From UBA8231 sp036011085 (GTDB lineage: Bacteria > Latescibacterota > UBA2968 > UBA8231): 64,000 nt of DNA. The DNA is taken from contig DASCMS010000029.1 in NCBI GenBank assembly GCA_036011085.1, positions 62,001-126,000 on the forward strand. The letters run 5' to 3'. The notes under the pieces are model-generated. The model was not told the origin of the DNA. It did no database searches and worked only from the letters and a program-made list of their open reading frames with translations. Below, piece after piece: positions 17,958 to 26,334 of the stretch (within the stretch, counting starts at the first letter, position 1; each line of letters opens with the position of its first letter). Made by a program: the position numbers and the translations under genes.

Positions 17958-18511
17958 TGAGGTGGCCAACATCCAGCCGCTGGGCACGTTCGGCGTCGGT
18001 CGCAACGCTGCTGATTCTGAACGCCTGCGCCGAGTCGCTGCCGACCCGGATCGTACCGGAAAGCCCGTTGGTGATCGAAGACGTGTTCATCGGCCAGGGC
18101 ACGGGCGACTTCGGTATTCAGGTGATGGTGAGCACCACCGTGCGCAACGATTTTGAAGAGACCTTTGACGGCATTGTCGACATCACCGGCGATCTGTATA
18201 TCTGGTGGGAACGCCGTCCGGACGTGGAGGATCACGTGCCCCTGCAGTTGCGGACCCCGATCCGGCTGGCACCGGGTGAGACATACAGGATTGAGCAACT
18301 GTGGTTTCTGACCACCGAGGACGGCGGTGACATCCTAGATCTGCTCGTGTTCTCCGGCGCCGACGTCCGGTTCGGCGTCGTCTATGCTCAACCCGAGACC
18401 TTTGTCGCCACCCTCCGCATGACCGTGTTCCAGGAGACCGGGCTGCTGACATCGGGTCCCCACGAATTCACACTCGAGGGCTGGAGACTGGTGGAAGAAG
18501 TCGACCTGTGA
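17957..18511 (+). CDS. Small lipoprotein of unknown function
   Basis: 184 residues with a lipoprotein signal (SVATLLILNAC, lipobox LNAC) and a predicted all-beta body; no family recognised. Its ATG overlaps the receptor stop by one base and its own stop overlaps the next start. By position it could be a surface lipoprotein partner of the outer-membrane receptor, as SusD-type proteins are for SusC, but it is far too small and not a SusD homologue. Confidence 0.65.
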   Translation: MRWPTSSRWARSASVATLLILNACAESLPTRIVPESPLVIEDVFIGQGTGDFGIQVMVSTTVRNDFEETFDGIVDITGDLYIWWERRPDVEDHVPLQLRTPIRLAPGETYRIEQLWFLTTEDGGDILDLLVFSGADVRFGVVYAQPETFVATLRMTVFQETGLLTSGPHEFTLEGWRLVEEVDL

Positions 18512-21000
18512 GGACCGCCGTGGCCCTGATGTTCTTCCTGTCGGGGTTCACCGGACTGGTCTACCAGGTGCTCTGGGTACGGCGCTTCACTCACGTGATG
18601 GGCAGTGGTTCGGTGTCGGTGAGCGTCGTCATCGCCGCCTTCATGGGAGGGCTGTTTCTCGGCGCGGTACTGCTGACGCGAGTGCTGGGACGCTGCCGGG
18701 ACGAGTTGCGCTGGTATGCCGTACTCGAGGGGGTGATCGGCTGCTGGGGACTGCTCTTCGTCTGGTCCTTCCCACATCTTGCCAGTGTCTATGCATGGCT
18801 GGCAGGTGGAGACGGATCGGGTGTCACGGGACTGGCGGCGAAGGCGACGTTCTCGACGCTGCTGATGCTGCTGCCGACGGCGGCCATGGGCGCCACTCTG
18901 CCGTTGATGGTGCAGTATGTCGTGGGACGCCAGGATCGCGGCTTCGGTGACGCCATCGGTCTGCTCTACGCCGTCAACACGGCGGGCGGCGCCCTGGGCG
19001 CCCTGGTGGCCGGCTTCCTCCTGATCGAGTTCCTCGGTGTCGATCGCAGTCTGTCTCTGGCGGCGGCGACCAATCTCGTGGTGGCCCTGTCGGCCTGGTG
19101 GCTGTCGTCTTCCGACTGTGGTGAGAAAGCCGAGACGTCGGCCCCCGCGAGCAACGAAGGGGAATGGCTGATCCCATCCCTGCTGGCGGCAGCCTTCGCC
19201 TCCGGCTTCGCCGCCATCGGTTGCGAGGTGCTCTGGACTCGAGGCCTGAAGTTCATCATCCAGAGCAGTACCTACTCCTATGCGCTGATCGTCGGCATCT
19301 TCCTCGTCGGTCTCGGTTCCGGCGCGGCGATCTACAAGCGTTGGCTCACGACAGTCGACCACCATGTGCTGTACGGCAGGCTGCAGATGGCAGTCGCAGC
19401 CTGGGTTCTGCTGACGCTGTCCCTACTCTACGGACTGGCGCCGTCGGTGTGGTTCCAGGAAGCTGGGTTGAGTCTCGTCTACGACGGTGATACTCACTGG
19501 AGTCTCGGTCTGTTCACCTTCGCTCTGGTCTGCTGCGCCGTGCTGCTGCCACCGACGATGATGATGGGGGCGCTGTTTCCCGCACTCGCCACCATGTATC
19601 ACAGGCAGTCGGGGCAGGTTTCGGCGCAATCTGTCAGCGCCGTATTTGCCAGCAATACGATCGGCAGCATCGTCGGCGCCATCGCCGTTGGCTTCGGGTT
19701 GATGCCCTGGGTGGGTATCCGAGGCTCACTGCTGCTGATGTCGGCGATCGGTCTGGCGTTGGGATGGGGATTCCTGTGGCCGGCTCGCAGGCACCGGGAC
19801 ATGCTCGTCGGCGGGGGGATTTGCGCGATCCTGCTGCTGAGTGGAATGCAGGGCTCATACCTGCTCGGCCGTGGTGAGAGCGCTGCCGATCAGGTGCTGT
19901 TCTACGACGAGGGGCTGATGTCGACGGTGAAGGTCTATCAGCGCGCCGATCACCTGCACATGAGTATCGACGGCTCCCGGATCGCCTCGACAGCGCGCGG
20001 GCTGCGGCAGAAGGAGCAACTGGTCGCACACATACCGATGCTGCTACGTCCCGGCATCGAGGATGTCCTCACCGTCGGTCTGGCCAGCGGCATCACGGCA
20101 CACAGTGTCAGTCTGCACGAAGACGTGCGCACCATCGATGTCGTGGAGCTGATCGAGCCGGTCTTCGAGGCCAGCCGCTACTTTGCCGCGCACAACGGGC
20201 GTGTGGCACACGATCCACGGGTACGGATGATCCACGACGATGTCTACGCCTGGCTGCAGGCCCGCGACGGTGACTACGACGCCATCATCTCCGACGGCAA
20301 GCTGGGGTCGCTGAACAACGCCAATACGGTACTGCTGTCCCGGGAGTACTACGAACTGTGTCGTCAACGGCTGCATGATGAGGGTGTCTTCGTGCAGTGG
20401 GTGCCGATCATCACGCCGGAGGCGGAGCTGCGTGCCATTCTGAAGACGGCGGCAACCAGCTTCGAGCACGTCGGCCTGTTCTACTTCTATTCCTCCGACA
20501 TCCTCATCGTCGCCTCTCCTTCACCGATCGTTCTCGATGGATCGCACATGCGGCAGGTGCTGACCAACGAGTCAGTGGCGGGTCAGCTGCGCCAGCTGGA
20601 CTTGCCGACTGCGGCGGCGGTGATGTCCTGCTACCTGGGCGGCTACCGTCTCGATGATTCGGGTCTGCCCCCCAACACCTTCGATCGACCTTACCTGGAG
20701 TTCGCCTACCTGCGGGACTGGAAGAAGGGGCGGTCCATCCCCGGGGGATACCGGGCCCGCAACATGGAGGTACTGGTGGAAAACCTCGCGGGCAACGACG
20801 GGCAGACCTTTGCGGCGGCTTTCCCCGGGTTGGCGCCCGAGGTGGTGGAGCGCGTTCTACGGATTCCCGCGCTGGAATTCTATGGTCAGGCCATGGCCAA
20901 TTTCAGAGGGGGGAGCTATGGACGGGGGCTGATGATGTGGCGGCGGTGGAAGAAGGCTGTGGGGGAGGCGCTGGGGGCGGGGGACAGATCAGAGCGCTGA
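18508..21000 (+). CDS. Membrane-fused spermidine-synthase-like protein
   Basis: 830 residues. The first 460 or so form a polytopic membrane domain of 12-14 helices (LSGFTGLVYQVLWVRR signature at the N-terminus, repeated as GFAAIGCEVLWTRG after the middle), as in fused MFS/spermidine synthase proteins. The C-terminal domain is a Rossmann methyltransferase-like aminopropyltransferase fold: VGLASGITAHSVS for the glycine-rich loop, VVELIEP for the acidic strand-2 residue, and YDAIISDGKLGSLNNAN in place of the catalytic D of true spermidine synthases. GTG start overlaps the upstream stop (GTGA). Whether it makes polyamines or modifies another molecule is unknown; many such fusions are uncharacterised. 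Confidence 0.75.
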   Translation: MRTAVALMFFLSGFTGLVYQVLWVRRFTHVMGSGSVSVSVVIAAFMGGLFLGAVLLTRVLGRCRDELRWYAVLEGVIGCWGLLFVWSFPHLASVYAWLAGGDGSGVTGLAAKATFSTLLMLLPTAAMGATLPLMVQYVVGRQDRGFGDAIGLLYAVNTAGGALGALVAGFLLIEFLGVDRSLSLAAATNLVVALSAWWLSSSDCGEKAETSAPASNEGEWLIPSLLAAAFASGFAAIGCEVLWTRGLKFIIQSSTYSYALIVGIFLVGLGSGAAIYKRWLTTVDHHVLYGRLQMAVAAWVLLTLSLLYGLAPSVWFQEAGLSLVYDGDTHWSLGLFTFALVCCAVLLPPTMMMGALFPALATMYHRQSGQVSAQSVSAVFASNTIGSIVGAIAVGFGLMPWVGIRGSLLLMSAIGLALGWGFLWPARRHRDMLVGGGICAILLLSGMQGSYLLGRGESAADQVLFYDEGLMSTVKVYQRADHLHMSIDGSRIASTARGLRQKEQLVAHIPMLLRPGIEDVLTVGLASGITAHSVSLHEDVRTIDVVELIEPVFEASRYFAAHNGRVAHDPRVRMIHDDVYAWLQARDGDYDAIISDGKLGSLNNANTVLLSREYYELCRQRLHDEGVFVQWVPIITPEAELRAILKTAATSFEHVGLFYFYSSDILIVASPSPIVLDGSHMRQVLTNESVAGQLRQLDLPTAAAVMSCYLGGYRLDDSGLPPNTFDRPYLEFAYLRDWKKGRSIPGGYRARNMEVLVENLAGNDGQTFAAAFPGLAPEVVERVLRIPALEFYGQAMANFRGGSYGRGLMMWRRWKKAVGEALGAGDRSER

Positions 21001-21151
21001 TCCTGAGGACGGGCGATGGCCAGCCCTGCTGGACCGGTGATGTTCAGCTGGTCGCTGGAGCCGGGGGACAGATCAGAGCGCTAATCCTGAGGACGGGCGA
21101 TGGCCAGCCCTGCTGGACCGGTGATGTTCAGCTGGTCGCTGGAGCCGGGGG
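20984..21151. repeat. 84-bp tandem duplication at the cluster end
   Basis: Two adjacent copies of an 84-bp unit (20984-21067 and 21068-21151) differing at a single base (G at 20999, A at 21083), followed by the first bases of a third copy. The first copy includes the stop codon of the spermidine-synthase-like gene; in copy two the corresponding codon is TAA. Each unit contains CCAGC-cct-GCTGG, a small hairpin. The near identity implies a recent duplication. Confidence 0.9.
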
Positions 21152-21174
21152 ACCGGTGGCTCTCGGTCTGGTCG

Positions 21175-22749
21175 TCACCTGACTGTGTTGGTGTTCTCGA
21201 TCGTCCCGTAGGTCTCCAGCAGGCTGTCGTAGACGGCCCTGTTCGCCGGATCCGGCTCGATGCGGAGTTCTGCCGGCGGCGTCGTGAAGGGCGCCACCGT
21301 ATCACGCCAGTCGGTCTGCCGACCGCTGGCGCGAGTGTGTGCATGGGCGGCACGAAGAGCGCCTCCAAGGGCGGCGGCGTTGGTCGTTTCAAACGGTTGC
21401 ACGGGGCAGCCGTGTACGTCGGCGAAGATCTGCAGGATATTACGGTTCGCCGAGGCGCCACCCGTGACGGAGAGAGAGCGGATGGCGACGCCCATCCACT
21501 CGGAGTGGATCTTCGACGACAAGGCCTGGGCCTCGATGACGGCGCGGACGTTGCCGGCCACGTCGTCCACTTCGAGGTTGCAGCGGATGACCCCGGGATC
21601 CGGTACGTGGGGGACGATCTCGGCAGCGAACCAGGGCAGCATGATCCGTCCGTGGTTCCCGGGGGGGGTCTCGGCCAGGGCCCGCGTGAAAGCGTCCCAG
21701 TCGAGGCCATGGTGGTCCCGCACGGCCTCGCGGGCGAGGCTGCCGTTGAGGAAGCAGATGAGGGCCATGAAGTGACTCCCATCGGGCGAGGCGAACAAAG
21801 CACCCTCACCGGTGGTGGACACGCGGGCTTCGTCCATACAGGCGAACAAGGTGTCACTGGTGCCGAGACTCAGCGCCACCTGGCCAGTTTGAACCAGCCC
21901 GAGGCCGAGAAGGCTGCTGGGGTTGTCGCCGGAGAACGGCAGCACCTGGCAGTCGGGGGCAAACCCGTAGCGGTCGACCCAGAACGCGTGGATCGGCCCG
22001 ACGACGCTGTCGGCGTCGATGACAGGCAGCAGCCGGTCGGCCAGGTCCGGCGCCGTGGCATCGAGAGCGGCCTGGCTCCAGCTGCGGGTGCGGATGTCCA
22101 TCAGGTTGGTGCCGCTGCCATCGCCAGCATCGACCGGGACCAGACGGCCGGCCAACAGGCTGCTGACGAAGGAGCTGACCAGGCAGACGCTGGCCGTGCG
22201 CTCCCAGGCCTGGGGCTCGGTCTGCCAGAAGCGGCGGATCTGTGGACCGCTGAAGCGTTCGAAGGCGGTGTTTCCCGTCAGTTGCAGCAGCGCCTCGCGA
22301 CCGCCGACGCCGGCCTCGATCTGGCGACACTGCTCCCCGGTGGAGGTGTCCATCCAGATCGGCGCCGTGGCGCGGGAAAACACGCCGTCCAGTTGCACGG
22401 CGAGGTCGCGTCCGGCGTCCAGTCCTTTCAGGGCTGCTTCGGCAGAGCCGTTGAGATAGACGGTGCCATGCTGCTGGCCGCTGCCGGCGACGGCGCGGAT
22501 GGACGACAGGTCGACGCCGACGTCGCGCAGCTGCCGGCACAACCGCTCCAGGGCTTCGGCCCACATCAGCGGGGCGCTGTGCACCTGACCGTCGCCCAGT
22601 TCGATCACACCGTTGGTGACGTTGTAGAGTCCGCTATAGTGCTCGTCGAAGTTGACGGAGGTTTCGGCGACGATCTCACCCCTGTCGGTGTCGACGACGA
22701 GACCGGTCATCGACTGCGTGCTCGAATCGATGCCGAGGAAGTTGCTCAT
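21175..22749 (-). CDS. FGGY-family carbohydrate kinase (xylulokinase-like)
   Basis: 524 residues. N-terminal ATPase motif LGIDSSTQSMTGLVVD, the GSGQQHGTVYL strand, IWMDTSTGEQ with the catalytic Asp region, and C-terminal VSLGTSDTLF and SVTGGASANRNILQIFADV (adenosine motif). It phosphorylates a ketose or polyol with ATP; sequence features are nearest xylulokinase. ATG 22749 begins at the ATPase motif. It is divergent from a sugar isomerase-like gene at 22811 with only 61 bases between, so they likely share control. Confidence 0.85.
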   Translation of the reverse strand: MSNFLGIDSSTQSMTGLVVDTDRGEIVAETSVNFDEHYSGLYNVTNGVIELGDGQVHSAPLMWAEALERLCRQLRDVGVDLSSIRAVAGSGQQHGTVYLNGSAEAALKGLDAGRDLAVQLDGVFSRATAPIWMDTSTGEQCRQIEAGVGGREALLQLTGNTAFERFSGPQIRRFWQTEPQAWERTASVCLVSSFVSSLLAGRLVPVDAGDGSGTNLMDIRTRSWSQAALDATAPDLADRLLPVIDADSVVGPIHAFWVDRYGFAPDCQVLPFSGDNPSSLLGLGLVQTGQVALSLGTSDTLFACMDEARVSTTGEGALFASPDGSHFMALICFLNGSLAREAVRDHHGLDWDAFTRALAETPPGNHGRIMLPWFAAEIVPHVPDPGVIRCNLEVDDVAGNVRAVIEAQALSSKIHSEWMGVAIRSLSVTGGASANRNILQIFADVHGCPVQPFETTNAAALGGALRAAHAHTRASGRQTDWRDTVAPFTTPPAELRIEPDPANRAVYDSLLETYGTIENTNTVR

Positions 22750-22810
22750 GCCCTGACCCCTGGTTAATTTTGCTGCTTCTGACGAATGAGAACCTATAGC
22801 GGGGAGCGGC

Positions 22811-23656
22811 ATGGAAACAACGTGGTCCTGGACGGTTACGGGATACTCGCATCTCCATCGCTCCCACGAAGACATTCGCCGTACCTGCCTCCACGCCGGA
22901 CTGTCCGGCGTCGAAGGCTCCGCCGAGTTGTTTGCCGGCCTCAACGACAGTGAACTGGAGGCGCTGGCCGACGCCTACGCCGCTGACGGTCTCCGTTTCG
23001 ATTCATTCCACCTGCCCTTCGCACGCGAAGACGACATCGCCTCCTTCTACGAGTCGACCCGCCGCCAGGCGGCGGACAAGGCCGGAGAGTGGATTGAGCG
23101 GGCTGGCCGTCTGGGCGTGCGCGCCGTCATCCAACACCCCACCACCTGTCGGGACAACGTCGAGGCCGACGGCCTCGAACCCTTCCTGACACAGCTGGGT
23201 AAGTCTCTCGACTCGATGCTGGAACGCGCCGCCGGCTGCGATGTCACCATCGCCATCGAGAACATGCTGCCTGGCGATGACGGGGGTCGCCTCGGATCGC
23301 GGCCCGAGCACTTCGAACGCTTCGCCTGTGCCTTCGACCATCCGAACCTGGGTTTCTGTCTCGACACGGGGCACGCCCTGGTCGCCGGACGTGAGAATGC
23401 CCACGCCTTCCCCGCGGCCATGGGGGAGCGTCTCGTCGCTTTCCACCTGGCTGACAACGCCGGCGATCGCGACTCCCATCTGGCTCCCGGACACGGCCGC
23501 GTCGAGTGGGGGCACGTGTTCCGTGCGGCGCACGATCTGGGTCATGCAGGCTCCATGTGCATCGAGACACCACCCTTCGACTTCGGCCCCGACTACACGG
23601 ACGACGCGTGGAAGAAGCTGGTGGACGACACTTCGGCCCTGGCCCAAGACATCTGA
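22811..23656 (+). CDS. Sugar phosphate isomerase/epimerase-like TIM barrel
   Basis: 281 residues of the AP-endonuclease-2/xylose-isomerase-like TIM-barrel superfamily. Visible are the metal-ligand strands: IAIENM (Glu), GFCLDTGHAL (Asp and His), VAFHLADNAGDRDSHL (His) and CIETPPF (last Glu). These bind a divalent metal in isomerases and epimerases. Substrate is probably a keto-sugar or sugar acid given the FGGY kinase across the divergent gap, but cannot be fixed from sequence. Confidence 0.8.
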   Translation: METTWSWTVTGYSHLHRSHEDIRRTCLHAGLSGVEGSAELFAGLNDSELEALADAYAADGLRFDSFHLPFAREDDIASFYESTRRQAADKAGEWIERAGRLGVRAVIQHPTTCRDNVEADGLEPFLTQLGKSLDSMLERAAGCDVTIAIENMLPGDDGGRLGSRPEHFERFACAFDHPNLGFCLDTGHALVAGRENAHAFPAAMGERLVAFHLADNAGDRDSHLAPGHGRVEWGHVFRAAHDLGHAGSMCIETPPFDFGPDYTDDAWKKLVDDTSALAQDI

Positions 23657-23691
23657 GAACCAAACAACCCCTGTATCGAAGAAGGAGCTGC

Positions 23692-24960
23692 ATGTCCCTG
23701 CGTGACGCCGACCCCGAAGTCGCCGATATCCTCACCGCCGAGAACCGTCGGCAGCACGCCAAGATCCGCCTCGTCGCTTCTGAGAATTACGTGTCAGCTG
23801 CCGTGCTGGAGGCGACGGGCTCGGTGCTCACCAACAAATACTCAGAAGGGTACACGGGTCGGCGCTACTACGAGGGGCAGCAGCAGATCGACAGGATCGA
23901 GACGCTGGCCATCGAGCGGGCCAAGGACCTGTTCGGCGCCGAACACGCCAACGTGCAACCTTATTCCGGGTCGCCGGCGAACCAGGCGGTCTACGTGGCG
24001 CTGGCAAGACCCGGTGATCGGATCATGGGCCTGTCGCTGGCAGGTGGTGGCCACCTCACCCACGGCGCCGATGTCAGTGTCTCGGGACTGCACTACGAAG
24101 CGGTCCAGTACGGCGTCGATCCGGAATCCGGATTCCTCGACTATGATGCTATTGAGAAACTGGCCGAGGAAGCACGTCCGAAGCTGCTGTGGTGCGGCAC
24201 GACGGCCTACCCGCGGATCCTCGACTTCGAACGCTTCGCCGCCATTGGCCGTAAGGTGGACGCCGTCGTCGTCGCTGACATTGCCCACATTTCAGGTCTC
24301 GTCGCCGCCGGTGTACATCCCAACCCGGTACCCCACGTCGACATCGTCACCTCAACGACACACAAGACCCTGCGGGGTCCTCGCGGCGGCATGATCCTGT
24401 GCCGGGAGAAGTTCGCCGACGCCATCGACAAGGCAGTCTTCCCTGGACTCCAGGGCGGCCCCCACAACCACACGACGGCCGCCATCGCCGTGGCTCTGAA
24501 GGAGGCGGCCACGGAGGAGTTCAAGGTGTACGCGAAAGCCATCGTCGACAACGCTCGCGTGCTGGCAGAGGCACTTGCGGCCCATGGATTCATGGTGTCA
24601 TCAGGGGGAACGGACAACCACCTGCTGCTGGTGGATGTCACCAGCCGTGGCGTCACCGGTTACAACATGGCCAAGTCTCTGGATGCAGCGGGTATCGTCT
24701 GCAACAAGAACCTCGTGCCGGGGGATACGAGGCCCCCTACACGTCCCAGCGGCATACGCATCGGTACCGCGTCGGTGACGAGCCGTGGCTTCGGCGCAGC
24801 AGAGATGAAGCAACTGGCAGCGTGGATCGACCGTGTTGCGGCCACGCGGGCAGACGAGACAAAGGACAAAGCCGCCCGGGTTCAGGCGAATCGCGAGATC
24901 GCTGCACAGGTGCGGGCCTTGTGCGACCGCTTTCCGGCACCGGGGCTGGCGCCGGTGTAA
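23692..24960 (+). CDS. glyA: Serine hydroxymethyltransferase
   Basis: 422 residues, full length for bacterial GlyA. It interconverts serine and glycine with tetrahydrofolate, supplying one-carbon units. Motifs: RLVASENYVS at the N-terminus, NKYSEGYTGRRYYEGQ, PYSGSPANQAVY, the PLP lysine K225 in TSTTHKTLRGPRGG, and RIGTASVTSRGF near the end. ATG 23692 is preceded by AAGGAG. It lies 35 bases after the isomerase gene, so it may be cotranscribed with sugar catabolism. Confidence 0.95.
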   Translation: MSLRDADPEVADILTAENRRQHAKIRLVASENYVSAAVLEATGSVLTNKYSEGYTGRRYYEGQQQIDRIETLAIERAKDLFGAEHANVQPYSGSPANQAVYVALARPGDRIMGLSLAGGGHLTHGADVSVSGLHYEAVQYGVDPESGFLDYDAIEKLAEEARPKLLWCGTTAYPRILDFERFAAIGRKVDAVVVADIAHISGLVAAGVHPNPVPHVDIVTSTTHKTLRGPRGGMILCREKFADAIDKAVFPGLQGGPHNHTTAAIAVALKEAATEEFKVYAKAIVDNARVLAEALAAHGFMVSSGGTDNHLLLVDVTSRGVTGYNMAKSLDAAGIVCNKNLVPGDTRPPTRPSGIRIGTASVTSRGFGAAEMKQLAAWIDRVAATRADETKDKAARVQANREIAAQVRALCDRFPAPGLAPV

Positions 24961-24970
24961 GAAGCTGGCC

Positions 24971-25066
24971 TTATCTGGCGAAGACCTCCATGCCCAGGCG
25001 CAGGAATACCCAGGTTAACGCGAGGAGCACGACGAAAGGGGCGAGGTGCTTTTCTGACGTCTTCAC
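24971..25066 (-). CDS. 31-residue single-pass membrane protein
   Basis: Small ORF, start GTG at 25066 with GGGAGG about five bases upstream, ending TAA just past the convergent glyA stop. The product has a short polar head (MKTSEKHL), one hydrophobic segment (APFVVLLALTWVFLRLGM) and ends EVFAR, a well-formed transmembrane helix with positive residues on both sides. No family recognised. The good ribosome-binding site and amphiphilic layout argue it is a real small protein; it is antisense to nothing. Confidence 0.55.
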   Translation of the reverse strand: MKTSEKHLAPFVVLLALTWVFLRLGMEVFAR

Positions 25067-25227
25067 GCGAGCCTCCCAGGGGAGTAGGTGGCTGAGACGC
25101 GACTATGGACCCCCTGGACATGCCGCAAGTGGCACTGTAACAGGGGTTTGACGAGATCAATATACAAGATAGTACGGGATTTCCAACCCTTTTCCCGTGA
25201 CCCACCTCACGTTAGGGGCTCTCACCA
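25067..25227. promoter_or_regulatory. Divergent intergenic region
   Basis: Gap between the small membrane protein (minus) and the enolase-superfamily gene (plus). It is more AT-rich than its surroundings. A TTGACG box at 25148-25153 has a poor -10 (TAGTAC, 16 bases downstream) and could drive the plus-strand gene from about 45 bases upstream. Nothing else stands out. Confidence 0.3.
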
Positions 25228-26325
25228 GTGAAGATCACCAGGATCGTTCTGCACCTCGTCAACGTGCCAGAGACCCATTGGTGGTGGTCGGATGACGAGC
25301 ATGGCCAGCCCGGCCATCAGAGCGCCGAGCACTTCGTCGCCGAAGTCGAGACCGACGCCGGTCTGACCGGTCTGACACAGATCGAGCGCCTGACGGCGCC
25401 CGCGCTGGTGGAGGAGACGGTCCGTGGCTGGCTCGGCACAGACGTACTCACCGTGAATCTGGCCGAGCGTCCCTCGGCCCTGTGCAAGTCCTTCGAACAG
25501 GCCGTGCTCGACCTGCGTGGACAGGCCCTGGGCGTGCCGGTGTGGCAGCTTCTGGGTGGCCGGGTTCGAGACCGCGTGCCGATCACGATGTGCACCGGAT
25601 ACAAGACACCGGAGCACACCGGGGAGCAGGCCGCCGCAGGTTGGGAACAGGGCTTCCGTTGGTACAAGATGAAGTGCTGCACATCGCGTGACCGAACGCC
25701 CGAAGAGCGCCTGCGGCATATCGAAAACCGTGTGCGTGCCATCCACGAGGCGGCACCGGGCATGTCGATCCGCCCGGACATCCGCTGGCGGCTGGAAGAA
25801 GTGTGGGTGGCTCAGGAACTGGCGCGACGTCTCGATGGCCTGCCCATGGAATCCTTTGAGAGTCCCATCACCAAGGCCGCCTTCGCCGGCTCGTACAGCG
25901 AATGGCGGCGGTTGCGGCAAACGATCCGTATACCCATCGGTGATCACGCCAGCGATCCGGCGGATCTGCTGCGCCGGGTGCGGGCCGACGCCTTGGACTA
26001 TGCCATCATCGGTTCTGACAGTCACCTGGTGGATGTGCAGAGGTCACACTTCGTCCACGCTCTCGGTCTGGGCGGCTGGTCGCAGTGTGTGCAGTATGGC
26101 CCCGGCGCCGCCATGGGCCTGCACGTGGCCGCCTGCATGGCCCATCTGACACAGCCGTACGACATGGTGGGCCCCATGGCCTGGGAGCACGACCTGACGA
26201 ACGAGCCTTTCGAGTTCGAGGCGGGTGCCCTGCTGGTGCCCGATCGTCCCGGCCTGGGATTCACCCTCGATCTCGACGCCGTGAACCGCTACCTCGTCAA
26301 CCGTTACATCCTCGAAGCGGAATAG
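25228..26325 (+). CDS. Mandelate racemase/muconate lactonizing-type enolase-superfamily enzyme
   Basis: 365 residues, GTG start. N-terminal capping domain, then a (beta/alpha)7 barrel. Candidate acid-base lysines are in WYKMKC (KxK at about 151-153), and metal ligands include IRPDIRWRL (Asp), MESFESPI (Glu) and IPIGDHAS (Asp where Glu is usual). A loop SDSHLVD follows. Members dehydrate or epimerise sugar acids or racemise other carboxylates; specificity is not readable. It is followed closely by a SelA-like lyase, which supports a sugar-acid pathway. Confidence 0.82.
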   Translation: MKITRIVLHLVNVPETHWWWSDDEHGQPGHQSAEHFVAEVETDAGLTGLTQIERLTAPALVEETVRGWLGTDVLTVNLAERPSALCKSFEQAVLDLRGQALGVPVWQLLGGRVRDRVPITMCTGYKTPEHTGEQAAAGWEQGFRWYKMKCCTSRDRTPEERLRHIENRVRAIHEAAPGMSIRPDIRWRLEEVWVAQELARRLDGLPMESFESPITKAAFAGSYSEWRRLRQTIRIPIGDHASDPADLLRRVRADALDYAIIGSDSHLVDVQRSHFVHALGLGGWSQCVQYGPGAAMGLHVAACMAHLTQPYDMVGPMAWEHDLTNEPFEFEAGALLVPDRPGLGFTLDLDAVNRYLVNRYILEAE

Positions 26326-26334
26326 AGCCATTCG

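Noticed and set aside
16554..18005. Long antisense ORFs opposite the receptor, kinase and ATPase genes
   Set aside because: High-GC codon usage leaves such shadows; none shows a domain, start context or protein-like composition.
20937..21182. ORF translating the 84-bp repeat as a 28-residue repeat protein
   Set aside because: It overlaps the end of the spermidine-synthase-like gene in another frame and is explained by the DNA duplication.
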